64,000 nt of DNA from Sphingobacterium hungaricum (GTDB lineage Bacteria > Bacteroidota > Bacteroidia > Sphingobacteriales > Sphingobacteriaceae): assembly GCF_015210005.1 (NCBI RefSeq), contig NZ_MU158697.1, positions 434,001-498,000 on the forward strand. Reading direction: 5' to 3'. Under the pieces are notes generated by a model, which was given only the letters and a program-made list of their open reading frames with translations, was not told where the DNA came from and did not search any database. A program made the translations under genes and the position numbers. Shown in pieces: positions 27,211 to 35,325 of the stretch; position 1 is the stretch's first letter; the number at the start of each line of letters is the position of its first letter.

Positions 27211-27981
27211 TTGCAAAATAACATATTTTCATCAGATTCTACAGCGCAAAATATTCTTGTCTTAGATAAAACGGATTCTACAAATACGTATTTAAAAAAT
27301 TATTTGTCAAAATTCAAGCCACTTGAAGAGTTTACTGCCATAATGACACACGAGCAGACCGCCGGTAGAGGGCTCAGAGGCAATATATGGCAATCCGCAG
27401 CAGGCGAGAATCTAACATTTAGCCTTTTGCTCTATCCAGATTTTTTGCCAATCCATAAGCAATTTTTACTTTCAGCTTGCATTAGCCTGAGCGTTTACGA
27501 ATTGCTTTTGCCAATTACAGCAACAGTTCGGATAAAATGGCCGAATGATATTTACGTTTCTGAAAAAAAAATAGCGGGAATTTTAATCGAAAATAGCCTG
27601 CAACATCAGCAGCTCAAACACTCCATTGTGGGCATCGGAATGAATATTAATCAAACGCATTTTGTGGAGAGCATACAATCAAAAGCTACATCGCTAAAAT
27701 TAGCAACGCATGCGGATGAAAATTATTCAGTATTAAACATTTGCCAAGCACTGATTGGCATTATTCGAAAGAATTACAACAGATTAAAAAACGATGCAGA
27801 AGGAATTTTACACGATTATAACGCTTTTTTGTTTCAAAAAGACCAACTTTGCTCTTACCAAGTAGGAAATGAAATACTAGAAGGGAAAATTATCCAAGTG
27901 GAAGAAGATGGATTCCTACAGGTGCTGGTAAACAATGAAATAAAGAAATACGACTTAAAAGATATATCTTATCTAAAATAA
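27211..27981 (+). CDS. birA: Biotin-[acetyl-CoA-carboxylase] ligase
   Basis: Activates biotin with ATP and attaches it to the biotin carboxyl carrier. The 256-residue form lacks the N-terminal DNA-binding domain of E. coli BirA, so it is a pure ligase. Motifs are 'DSTNTYLKN', 'QTAGRGLRGNIW' (the biotin/AMP loop, normally GRGRRG) and 'IKWPNDIYV' with the biotin-binding Lys nearby ('KKIAGILIE'). An in-frame TAA at 27199-27201 and the lack of ATG before the conserved region make TTG 27211 the likely start. Confidence 0.93.
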   Translation: MQNNIFSSDSTAQNILVLDKTDSTNTYLKNYLSKFKPLEEFTAIMTHEQTAGRGLRGNIWQSAAGENLTFSLLLYPDFLPIHKQFLLSACISLSVYELLLPITATVRIKWPNDIYVSEKKIAGILIENSLQHQQLKHSIVGIGMNINQTHFVESIQSKATSLKLATHADENYSVLNICQALIGIIRKNYNRLKNDAEGILHDYNAFLFQKDQLCSYQVGNEILEGKIIQVEEDGFLQVLVNNEIKKYDLKDISYLK

Positions 27982-28093
27982 CAGAAAAATTACTTTATTA
28001 ATTAATAATAAAAAATAATTTTCAATTAAACTTTTTTAAATCGAAAATGTCTTATACATTAGCGTGATTTTAAAAAATTAGAAAACAATTAAA

Positions 28094-28543
28094 ATGAAAA
28101 AACTAAATTTAGTTATTGCAGTATTCATTTTCTCTATTACTGCCTCATTCGCACAAATATACAATCCTGTAAAATGGGAAGTTGCATTTAAAAAATTTAG
28201 CAGCACAGAAGCAACTGTGTACATAAAGGCAACAATTGAAGATGGATGGCATATTTATTCGCAAACAGTTGGTGATGGCGGACCAATCGCTACGTCATTT
28301 AAATACAAAGCTTCAAAAGATTTCGCCTTAAATGGTAAAACCATTGAGCCGAAAGCTAAAACAAAATATGAGGATGTGTTCAAAATGAATGTTCCCTATT
28401 TTAGCAAAGAAGTTGTTTTCCAACAAAAAGTTAAATTAAACGCTGGAAAAGCTGCTGTTTCAGGAACAGTTGAATTTATGGCTTGTGATGCCGAAAGATG
28501 CTTGCCTCCTGATGAATATGCTTTCACGGTTAACATCAAATAA
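28094..28543 (+). CDS. Secreted DsbD-alpha-like domain protein
   Basis: A 149-residue periplasmic protein: signal peptide 1-20 ('IFSITASFAQ'), then an Ig-like DsbD N-terminal domain (PF11412 type) with 'DGWHIYSQ' and the redox pair in 'MACDAERCLPP'. In E. coli DsbD this domain passes electrons from the membrane to periplasmic thiol proteins. Here it is a separate gene, followed 60 bases on by the membrane and thioredoxin parts, so the two products likely form a split DsbD. The two cysteines are separated by four residues rather than the five of E. coli. Confidence 0.9.
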   Translation: MKKLNLVIAVFIFSITASFAQIYNPVKWEVAFKKFSSTEATVYIKATIEDGWHIYSQTVGDGGPIATSFKYKASKDFALNGKTIEPKAKTKYEDVFKMNVPYFSKEVVFQQKVKLNAGKAAVSGTVEFMACDAERCLPPDEYAFTVNIK

Positions 28544-28563
28544 TTCTATATTCTTCAAGACTT

Positions 28564-28595
28564 TAAGGGCAGTTTTTTACTGCCTTTTTTTTTAT
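28564..28595 (+). terminator. Terminator after the DsbD-alpha gene
   Basis: Stem GGGCAG/CTGCC with a T-rich loop, followed by nine T. The tail runs into the -7 box of the next gene. Confidence 0.8.
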
Positions 28596-28600
28596 TTTTG
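28593..28600 (+). promoter_or_regulatory. Putative -7 box TATTTTTG of dsbD
   Basis: Exact TAnnTTTG match 17 nt before the ATG at 28618, nested in the T-tail of the preceding terminator. Confidence 0.5.
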
Positions 28601-28617
28601 CATTGCAATTTTTAATT

Positions 28618-30324
28618 ATGAAAAATTATAACCGTTTTATACTTAGCTTCATTTTTCTTTTTTTCAGTTATACGAGTTTTAGTGCCGTGCAGGACACATT
28701 GGTTTCTTATGATGACTTGGAATTTACAGACGGAAGCAGCCAGGAGAATTCAGAGGAAATTTCGGAAGTTCCCGATGACTTGGTTTTTTCAGATGGGACA
28801 GACACGGTTTCTAAAGATACAGCCAGCGCGACCGAAACTCAAAAAGCAGTTTCTGTTACGGATACCGAAGAAAAAAGATCGCTTTGGGGAATTTTCATTG
28901 CCGGACTACTAGGCGGATTTGCGGCTTTCATAATGCCCTGCATTTTTCCAATGGTGCCTTTAACGGTTAGTTTTTTCACTAAAAAATCAGGAAGCAGAGC
29001 GCAAGCCGTGTCCCAAGCCTTACTCTACGGGCTATTTATTATCGTCATTTATGTCGCATTAGGGATGTTGATTTCGATCACATTTGGTTCGGATGCGCTA
29101 AATGCGCTCTCCACAAACGGAATTTTCAATTTCTTATTCTTCTTGCTCTTGCTCGTATTTGCTGCATCCTTTTTCGGTGCTTTCGAAATTACTTTGCCAA
29201 GTTCATTTGTCAATAAGATAGATGCCAAATCAGATAAAGGCGGATTTGTAGGCATGTTTTTCATGTCCTTCAGTTTGGTGTTGGTTTCCTTTTCGTGTAC
29301 AGGGCCGATTATCGGAACCTTGCTGGTTGAGGCGGCATCTAAAGGAGAGCGCTTAGGCCCTGCAATTGGTATGCTGGGCTTTTCAATCGCTTTAGCAATT
29401 CCTTTTATACTATTCGCCATGTTTCCTTCGATGTTGAAATCATTGCCAAAATCGGGCGGATGGCTGAACAGCGTAAAGGTAGTTTTAGGATTTTTGGAAT
29501 TAGCATTTGCTTTAAAATTCTTGAGCAATGTCGACTTGGCTTACCACTGGAACTGGCTTGATCGGGAAGTATTTTTATCCTTATGGATTGTTATTTTTGC
29601 CTTATTAGGGGTTTATCTTTTGGGCAAAATCAAATTTGCTCATGACAGCACAGTTAATTTTTTATCAGTTCCGAGATTAGCGTTTTCAGTAATCGTATTT
29701 TCATTCGTCGTCTACATGGTTCCCGGACTTTGGGGAGCGCCATTAAAATCAATTTCTGCATTTTTGCCACCGAGCGCTACTCAAGATTTCGACTTAACCG
29801 TTGGAAATTTCGGAAGCGCAGCTAAACACGACCCGACAGCAAAAGACAGAAAATACTATTCTATCTTTCATGAACGCGGAACGCCAAAAGGTTTCGAGCC
29901 GTACTACGATTACGATGAAGCTTTAGCTGCCGCAAAGGTTGCAAACAAGCCTGTTTTAATTGATTTCACCGGCTGGAACTGTGTGAACTGCCGTAAGATG
30001 GAGGCGAATGTCTGGACTGACCCGAAAGTTGCGAACTTGCTAAAGACAGAATTTATCATGGCTGAATTATTTGTGGATGATAAAACCGAGCTTGCCGAAG
30101 ACGAAAAATACAAGTCGGAATACAGCGGAAAAAACATCAAAACCATTGGCGGAAAATTCAGCGATTTCCAAGCTTCTAAGTTCAACAGCAACTCTCAACC
30201 CCTATACGTTATCGTCGATACGGATGGCAATGTTTTAATCAAACCAAAAGGTGCAGATTACGATATCGATAGTTATGCGAGCTATTTACAAGAAGGAATT
30301 GACGCATTTCGAGCAGCGAATTAA
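28618..30324 (+). CDS. DsbD-family thiol:disulfide interchange protein (membrane and thioredoxin domains)
   Basis: A 568-residue protein. Signal peptide 1-24; an acidic linker to about residue 85; then an eight-helix DsbD-beta/CcdA transmembrane domain with the redox cysteines in 'MPCIFPMVP' and 'SFSCTGPII'; finally a periplasmic thioredoxin-like domain with CVNC ('TGWNCVNCRKM'). It moves reducing power from cytoplasmic thioredoxin to the periplasm. The alpha domain is encoded by the gene just upstream. ATG 28618 was chosen over the in-frame TTG at 28603, which overlaps the promoter region. The thioredoxin-like proteins at 35-39 kb are plausible recipients. Confidence 0.94.
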   Translation: MKNYNRFILSFIFLFFSYTSFSAVQDTLVSYDDLEFTDGSSQENSEEISEVPDDLVFSDGTDTVSKDTASATETQKAVSVTDTEEKRSLWGIFIAGLLGGFAAFIMPCIFPMVPLTVSFFTKKSGSRAQAVSQALLYGLFIIVIYVALGMLISITFGSDALNALSTNGIFNFLFFLLLLVFAASFFGAFEITLPSSFVNKIDAKSDKGGFVGMFFMSFSLVLVSFSCTGPIIGTLLVEAASKGERLGPAIGMLGFSIALAIPFILFAMFPSMLKSLPKSGGWLNSVKVVLGFLELAFALKFLSNVDLAYHWNWLDREVFLSLWIVIFALLGVYLLGKIKFAHDSTVNFLSVPRLAFSVIVFSFVVYMVPGLWGAPLKSISAFLPPSATQDFDLTVGNFGSAAKHDPTAKDRKYYSIFHERGTPKGFEPYYDYDEALAAAKVANKPVLIDFTGWNCVNCRKMEANVWTDPKVANLLKTEFIMAELFVDDKTELAEDEKYKSEYSGKNIKTIGGKFSDFQASKFNSNSQPLYVIVDTDGNVLIKPKGADYDIDSYASYLQEGIDAFRAAN

Positions 30325-30366
30325 TTAACTTTACATTAAGGTAATTAATTTAAGCATTTGAATCGG

Positions 30367-30374
30367 TATATTTG
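30367..30374 (+). promoter_or_regulatory. Putative -7 box TATATTTG of pfkA
   Basis: Exact consensus, ending 6 nt before the ATG at 30381, so the pfkA transcript would be nearly leaderless. No clear -33. Confidence 0.5.
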
Positions 30375-30380
30375 AAAACT

Positions 30381-31355
30381 ATGAGTACAATAAAAAATAT
30401 AGCTGTATTAACTTCAGGAGGTGACGCGCCAGGTATGAATGCCGGTATTCGCGCTGTTGTTCGTACGGGAATCTATCACGGTTTGAATGTTTTTGGAATC
30501 AGACACGGTTATGATGGATTAGTTTCTGGGGACATTATTTCTATGGACGCAAAATCCGTAGCCAACATAATTCAACGCGGCGGTACAATTTTAAAGACTG
30601 CCAGAAGCGAAGAATTTAAAACGTATGAAGGCCGTAAAAAAGCGTATGAGAATGTAAAAAGCCTAAATATCGATGCGTTAGTCGTTATTGGTGGTGATGG
30701 AACATTCACGGGAGCGGCAAAATTTATCGAGGAATTTGATATTCCGATTATTGGAATGCCAGGAACGATTGATAATGATTTAGCAGGAACTGACTTTACC
30801 ATCGGGTATGACACAGCAATCAACACTGTTGTTGACGCAGTGGATAAAATTAGAGATACCGCAGAATCACACGACCGAGTTTTCATTATTGAAGTAATGG
30901 GAAGAGATTCTGGTCTAATTGCTCTACGTTCTGGAATCAGTACCGGTGCAGAAGCTGTCCTTATTCCTGAATTGGAGGTTGATTACGATGCAATCATGAA
31001 ACGCCTAGATAAAAGCCGTAAAAACAAATCTTCTCGAATCATTATCGTTGCCGAAGGGGATAAGGAAGGTGGCTTAGTTGTCGCTGACAAAATTAAATCG
31101 AATTTCCCGAACTATGATGTCCGTGTTTCTATTTTAGGGCATATTCAACGTGGCGGAAAGCCATCGTGTATGGACAGAGTCTTAGCTAGTCGTTTAGGCG
31201 TCGGAGCAGTAGAGGGACTATTGGAAGGCAGAAGAGGCGAAATGGCAGGTTTAATCTCTGGAAACGTGACTTTTACTCCATTTAGTAAAGCAATCAAGCA
31301 TATTAATAAAATCAATACGGATTTGACAAGAATTGTAGAAATACTTTCTTTATAA
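30381..31355 (+). CDS. pfkA: ATP-dependent 6-phosphofructokinase
   Basis: Phosphorylates fructose-6-phosphate in glycolysis. The 324-residue protein shows 'LTSGGDAPGMNAGIRAVV' (ATP site), 'IGGDGTFTGA' and the 'PGTIDNDLAGTDFTIGYDTA' catalytic region. 'GRDSGLIAL' and 'LGHIQRGGKPSCMDR' bind substrate or effector. The GGDG (Gly after GGD) points to ATP rather than pyrophosphate as donor. ATG 30381 is preferred to an in-frame TTG at 30372 that lies inside the promoter box. A bidirectional terminator follows. Confidence 0.97.
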   Translation: MSTIKNIAVLTSGGDAPGMNAGIRAVVRTGIYHGLNVFGIRHGYDGLVSGDIISMDAKSVANIIQRGGTILKTARSEEFKTYEGRKKAYENVKSLNIDALVVIGGDGTFTGAAKFIEEFDIPIIGMPGTIDNDLAGTDFTIGYDTAINTVVDAVDKIRDTAESHDRVFIIEVMGRDSGLIALRSGISTGAEAVLIPELEVDYDAIMKRLDKSRKNKSSRIIIVAEGDKEGGLVVADKIKSNFPNYDVRVSILGHIQRGGKPSCMDRVLASRLGVGAVEGLLEGRRGEMAGLISGNVTFTPFSKAIKHINKINTDLTRIVEILSL

Positions 31356-31373
31356 ATTGTATGTATAAAAAAG

Positions 31374-31405
31374 ACAAATGCTTCAGGATAACCTGAAGCA
31401 TTTGT
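31374..31405. terminator. Bidirectional terminator between pfkA and the beta-barrel gene
   Basis: Perfect 14-bp stem (31374-31387 with 31392-31405), ATAA loop, T-rich tails in both directions, between convergent genes. Confidence 0.92.
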
Positions 31406-31428
31406 TGTTTATTGAAGTTTCATTCGCT

Positions 31429-32370
31429 CTAAAAAGAGTAAGAAACATGCAGCAAAAACCTGTTCCCTGCTTTGGCTCTGCCTGAAGCTAAATCCTGTTG
31501 AATAGGTGCTTGAAAATTTCCTCCGAAAGAAATAGCATTCACATTTACTTCTGCTCCAACTAATCCGGTAATTGAATTGCCTCCCGATTGTGCAACATCA
31601 AATCGCGAGAATATCACATCTTTGGTCTGCGTTTCATACATTGCGCCAGCATTAGGTGAAATCCGAACTTTATCGTCAATATTAAATTTATAATAGGCAA
31701 TTGCATTTGTGCTAAATTTATTGCCGTATCGATACTCATGTTTGTTCTCTGTATTCATCTTATAACTCGCATTGATATTTAAGCCCAAATCCATAATACG
31801 CACATCATAAATGGCATTCAGTGTAAAATCTGTACTTGCGGTTCCCAATTGAAAATTATTAGGTGAATTTTGCTCTGCGTCATCTTGTTCTGAAGGGTCA
31901 TATTTTCCGGTTGGAACTTTAATTCCTGCTCCAGCCCATAAGGAATGAACGAAGATTTTATTGGACGATGTGGCATTCATGTTTTCGAACACTTTGTAGT
32001 AGCCCATTAATGCGATATCACCTAGTCCTTGCTTGCGACCCGTTTCATTCGCACCGGTAATCTGACGCTGATTAAAGTTGTAGGGAAGAATAGCCATTGC
32101 TCTCCAGCGTGTTCCGAAATTCCATGCGCCCCAAACTTCCATGCTCTGGTAAGTCTCGTCTGCAGTTATGGCGGTTCGTTCGCCTTGAGGGCCAAGGTGC
32201 GTCTGCAGGCTTTTATGCTGATACCGCAAACCGACAAAGCGTTTATTAAACTCTGGAAGTATGCCTAAGTAGTACGTTCCGACACCGCAGCCGCAAATGT
32301 CGCAAGCAAACGTACTTATGGGAAGTGAAAACAAACATAGAATAAGGATAACGGATTTTATTTTTTTCAT
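31429..32370 (-). CDS. Outer-membrane beta-barrel-like protein with N-terminal CDICGCG motif
   Basis: A 313-residue exported protein, last in the candidate copper locus. A signal peptide (about 1-22) would leave a mature N-terminus 'CDICGCGVGTYYLG' (Cys23, Cys26, Cys28), a likely soft-metal site. The rest alternates aromatic and polar residues in strands ('GLRYQHKSL', 'FTLNAIYDVRIM', 'NASYKMNTEN') and ends '...LHVSYSF', the C-terminal aromatic typical of outer-membrane barrels. Homologues are often labelled just 'transporter'. It starts 7 nt after the peroxidase stop, so co-transcription is likely. The role is inferred as passing or sensing metal at the outer membrane. Confidence 0.75.
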   Translation of the reverse strand: MKKIKSVILILCLFSLPISTFACDICGCGVGTYYLGILPEFNKRFVGLRYQHKSLQTHLGPQGERTAITADETYQSMEVWGAWNFGTRWRAMAILPYNFNQRQITGANETGRKQGLGDIALMGYYKVFENMNATSSNKIFVHSLWAGAGIKVPTGKYDPSEQDDAEQNSPNNFQLGTASTDFTLNAIYDVRIMDLGLNINASYKMNTENKHEYRYGNKFSTNAIAYYKFNIDDKVRISPNAGAMYETQTKDVIFSRFDVAQSGGNSITGLVGAEVNVNAISFGGNFQAPIQQDLASGRAKAGNRFLLHVSYSF

Positions 32371-32377
32371 GTTGAAA

Positions 32378-33442
32378 TTAATTTATAGTCGTGCTCGAAC
32401 CGATTGTCGGTTCGCTTAATAATGGATTCGTGACAAATTCCTTGTCGTTTAACGTTTTTAGGAAAGCAATCAGATTAGCAACTTCCGCATCGGTCATTGC
32501 AATGCCAATTGAACCGTCAGGATTTCTAAATATTGGGTCTAAGGTTTCAGAATCTACCATTCCATTTCGATAATGTTCCAACACTCTCTCGATTGTCAAA
32601 AACCGCCCATCATGCATGTAAGGACTCGTGTACTGCCAATTGCGAAGGCTTGGCACCTTAAATTTGTATTTGTCCAACGGATTCAACGTAATTTCATACC
32701 GACCGAGGTCGTTGATTACACTAGGCTTCAAACCATTATTGCGATAAATTTTATCTTTAAAAAATGGTTCGGAATGACAGCTCGAGCATTTATTCTGAAA
32801 AAATAAATAACCAGCTTTCTCTTCATCGCTGAAAGCAAAGCCACTTTCATTCCGCATGACCTTATCGTATTTTGATTGGTCGCTGATGGCCATTAGCATA
32901 AATTGAGACAAAGCTTTGAAAAAACGTTCATCGGTAATTTCAGGTGTACCGAAAGCCTTTTCGAAAAGGCTAGGATATTCTGGGTGCGCTCTTAATTTTA
33001 GAAGCACGTTTGGAACGGTTTCATCCATTTCCACCTCGCTCGTAATCGCTCGCACTGCTGCCAAATCTAAATCAAATACGCCGCCTTCCCAAAAGAATTC
33101 TTTATCCCAAGCCATATTCATAATTGGCTGCGGATTTCTTGTGCCCAAACGGTCATCAATCCCATGGCTCACATCATGGCCATGATGCGTAAATGCGGCT
33201 GACTGAATATGGCAGCTTCCGCAGGAAATGGTATTGTTTCGGGAAAGCCTTCCTTCATAGAACAATCTTTTGCCCAATTCAAATCCTGCTTGAGTTATGC
33301 CATTCCTGCTTAAATCATATTGCGGCTCTGGAAAATTGGACGGCCTAACAAAGCCCAAGAATGTATCTGGCAAAACCTCATCTGCTTTTTTGCACGCCCA
33401 AACCAAAAAGAGTAAACTTAGAAAAACGATAATTTTTTTCAT
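32378..33442 (-). CDS. MbnH-like di-heme cytochrome c peroxidase-family lipoprotein
   Basis: A 354-residue member of the bacterial di-heme peroxidase/MauG superfamily: lipobox ending at Cys17 ('LVWAC'), heme-binding CGSCH (Cys74, Cys77, His78) and CSSCH (Cys219, Cys222, His223). 'SLRNWQYTSPYMHDGRFLTIERV', near the C-terminus, is the family's conserved segment. In methanobactin systems MbnH oxidises a tryptophan of its partner MbnP to kynurenine; the adjacent MbnP-like gene makes that role more likely here than peroxide removal. It lies 6 nt after the MbnP-like gene. No methanobactin peptide is recognised. Confidence 0.88.
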   Translation of the reverse strand: MKKIIVFLSLLFLVWACKKADEVLPDTFLGFVRPSNFPEPQYDLSRNGITQAGFELGKRLFYEGRLSRNNTISCGSCHIQSAAFTHHGHDVSHGIDDRLGTRNPQPIMNMAWDKEFFWEGGVFDLDLAAVRAITSEVEMDETVPNVLLKLRAHPEYPSLFEKAFGTPEITDERFFKALSQFMLMAISDQSKYDKVMRNESGFAFSDEEKAGYLFFQNKCSSCHSEPFFKDKIYRNNGLKPSVINDLGRYEITLNPLDKYKFKVPSLRNWQYTSPYMHDGRFLTIERVLEHYRNGMVDSETLDPIFRNPDGSIGIAMTDAEVANLIAFLKTLNDKEFVTNPLLSEPTIGSSTTIN

Positions 33443-33448
33443 AGAGGT

Positions 33449-34309
33449 TTAGTCTAGTTCTTCCGAAGATTTCACGAAATTTTCGGTATGGTCGTGCGAA
33501 AACATCGATGGGAAATTATTGGCAATATTTTGGCTAAATTCACTGAACATCACATTCGGATGTTCCACAATGCTAATGACATTTGGCCCATTAAAAACTT
33601 TTGAAATATCGACAAACAAGTGCGCATTGCTTCGAAACCCTTCCCTCACTTGAGCGTTTCCAGCATTGGATAAATTAAGCGTAATTTCTTTAATGTTATT
33701 GATAGTTGGCGAACTGTAGCCACCAAATCCGCCAATATGGTATTTGAACTGCTTTTTACCTGTAGGGTCACCATTCTGGTCATCAGAAATCAATTGACAT
33801 GTGCCTTCGTATTTAAAAAAGATATAACCGCTATTCCATCCCCAATACATGCCGCCTCCGCTGTGTCCTGCGTCTGGATCGAACGATAAAACACCTTTTC
33901 GATCTTCAACATTCATCGTATTGCGCAAGCTATCTACTCCAAGAATGAAAGAAAGTTCGGTATAATCTCCTTCGGGCACTTTTACATTCGTAAATCTTGA
34001 AGACAAGTCATCTGCTTTTACGAGAAAATAACTCTCTTCGGCCGGAACAACATAAGTTTCGCCATTGGCATTTTTAAGTTTGATGTTGCTGATGAAATAG
34101 TTCAATGTAGAAACTTTGAAAGGTTCGTTTTTCGCATTTTTATATTCCCAATCCAATTTAAAGGTTTCGCCACCCATGATATTTTGAAACTCTACCGAGA
34201 AATCGCCCATCTTATTTTCATCTATTTCTACATCATTTTTCTTACAAGAAGCTAGTGTGAATGTTAAAAAAAGAAGAATTGCTATGTTATTAAAATTAAT
34301 TTTTGACAT
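33449..34309 (-). CDS. MbnP-family copper-binding-like lipoprotein
   Basis: A 286-residue lipoprotein (lipobox 'TLASC', Cys22) with the MbnP family pattern 'VSTLNYFISNIKL', 'LGVDSLRNTM' and 'GGGMYWGWNSGYIFFKYEG', then 'YHIGG'. Candidate metal ligands and oxidation targets are His149, Met154, Trp156, Trp158 and His191. The Met-x-Trp-x-Trp cluster is the part expected to hold the tryptophan modified by MbnH. The C-terminal 'MFSHDHTENF' adds two His. It faces the periplasm or outer surface. It follows the small Cys-motif genes and precedes the peroxidase, with a 95-nt gap upstream that contains a weak hairpin. Confidence 0.86.
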   Translation of the reverse strand: MSKINFNNIAILLFLTFTLASCKKNDVEIDENKMGDFSVEFQNIMGGETFKLDWEYKNAKNEPFKVSTLNYFISNIKLKNANGETYVVPAEESYFLVKADDLSSRFTNVKVPEGDYTELSFILGVDSLRNTMNVEDRKGVLSFDPDAGHSGGGMYWGWNSGYIFFKYEGTCQLISDDQNGDPTGKKQFKYHIGGFGGYSSPTINNIKEITLNLSNAGNAQVREGFRSNAHLFVDISKVFNGPNVISIVEHPNVMFSEFSQNIANNFPSMFSHDHTENFVKSSEELD

Positions 34310-34352
34310 GATTTTATTGTTATAAGTGTAAATTTTAGAATACGTGTTTAAC

Positions 34353-34378
34353 TAAAGCACCATGTAATTGTGATGCTT
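34353..34378 (-). promoter_or_regulatory. Hairpin upstream of the MbnP-like gene
   Basis: Inverted repeat with arms AAAGCA.CA and TG.TGCTTT and one mismatch, between the second small Cys-motif gene and the MbnP-like gene. It could act as an attenuator or RNA stabiliser. The T-tail is weak, so a full terminator is doubtful. Confidence 0.4.
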
Positions 34379-34404
34379 TTATTTTGTGATTAATAAAAAT
34401 TACC

Positions 34405-34788
34405 TTAAACTTTTGGAGGGTGAAATGGGATAAGCGAGAATTGATAAACATACAATACGTTAATATCGGTCATCAATTCTTGTTGCAGATTAGGCAACGA
34501 ATGAAATATTAAATCTTCAGCCAACACAAATAGAGGAATGTCAACTTTTGAGGTAGTCCTCTTTGAATCAGTTGTTGATTTGTCATGCTCTTTTTCTGTA
34601 TCCATCGCCTTCAATTTCTTCATTAAAATACATTGACCATTGCAATGCATCGCCGGGCGGAATCGGTTTTCACATAAGTTTTTAACGATAAACTCTTTGT
34701 TGAATTCAAACCAATTGAGCACAGCCAAGGTCGAAAGACATTGAAACGTTAGCGCAACTAAAAGCAATACCGAAGTGAATTTCTTCAT
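34405..34788 (-). CDS. Small membrane-anchored Cys-motif protein, paralogue 2 of the copper-like locus
   Basis: A 127-residue protein with no named domain. An N-terminal hydrophobic segment (about 4-27) serves as signal anchor, then 'FNKEFIVKNLCENRF...HCNGQCILMKKL' with Cys39, Cys49 and Cys53. A Lys/Glu-rich middle and a C-terminus 'FSLIPFHPPKV' follow. The upstream paralogue has the same order: membrane segment, CENRF, C-x-GQC-x-LMKKL, charged middle and 'FRPP' tail. The Cys/Met grouping could bind copper or form a disulfide. Similar 100-130-residue proteins occur before metal-related genes in Bacteroidota (from memory; not searched). ATG start at 34788. Confidence 0.78.
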   Translation of the reverse strand: MKKFTSVLLLVALTFQCLSTLAVLNWFEFNKEFIVKNLCENRFRPAMHCNGQCILMKKLKAMDTEKEHDKSTTDSKRTTSKVDIPLFVLAEDLIFHSLPNLQQELMTDINVLYVYQFSLIPFHPPKV

Positions 34789-34906
34789 AGCCTATTCGTC
34801 AAAGAAAAAAACCATTAGAGGCTTAAAGCTTTAACTTGTATTCGATAATTAAAATTTTAAAGTGAGTTCGATTTGAATACGCGAATCGCATATTCAACCA
34901 AAGCTT

Positions 34907-34930
34907 TCATTCTTCTTCGAAGAATGAATT
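34907..34930 (-). terminator. Hairpin between the two small Cys-motif genes
   Basis: Perfect inverted repeat TTCATTCTTC / GAAGAATGAA with a 3-nt loop; the run of T after it on the minus strand is short, so it may be an attenuator rather than a strong terminator. Confidence 0.5.
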
Positions 34931-34942
34931 ATTAAAAACGAA

Positions 34943-35317
34943 TTATGCAATCGGAGGCCGAAAGATGGATTGAAGAAAGTTATTGGAATAGGTTTTTACT
35001 AAAAATTCAGAAGGAACCGAACGAGAATCGACTATTTCAGAACTTATTGAATGCTGTTGAAAAATGTCTGTTTGATAAACAAAAAGCTGCACCTCTTTTA
35101 TTTTTGATTCTGCATTCTTTTGTTCTTTTTCTTCTTTCTCACGCAGTTTTTTCATGAGTACACATTGTCCTTTGCAACTAGAATTTGCAAATCGGTTTTC
35201 GCATTGATTTTTAGCAATGTAATCTCGGTTGATATAAAAACCTGTCAGAATGATCGTCGACATAAATGTCTGACAAATAATCAAAGCAGATAAGGTATAT
35301 AGAATTATATTTTTCAA
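34943..35317 (-). CDS. Small membrane-anchored Cys-motif protein, paralogue 1 and first gene of the copper-like locus
   Basis: A 124-residue paralogue of the next gene: N-terminal hydrophobic segment (about 3-27), then 'YINRDYIAKNQCENRFANSSCKGQCVLMKKL' in two parts as CENRF and CKGQCVLMKKL. A Lys/Glu-rich middle and a 'SIFRPPIA' end follow. The frame is open upstream to 35410, but TTG 35317 aligns with the paralogue's start, and a good promoter (35326-35357) lies just before it. The longer form would begin upstream of the promoter. Function unknown; the motif suggests soft-metal binding or thiol redox. Confidence 0.75.
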   Translation of the reverse strand: MKNIILYTLSALIICQTFMSTIILTGFYINRDYIAKNQCENRFANSSCKGQCVLMKKLREKEEKEQKNAESKIKEVQLFVYQTDIFQQHSISSEIVDSRSVPSEFLVKTYSNNFLQSIFRPPIA

Positions 35318-35325
35318 GATTGCCT

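Noticed and set aside
29049-29528. A 159-residue open frame antisense to dsbD
   Set aside because: Lies wholly within a strongly conserved membrane protein gene; its composition is that of a complement of hydrophobic codons.
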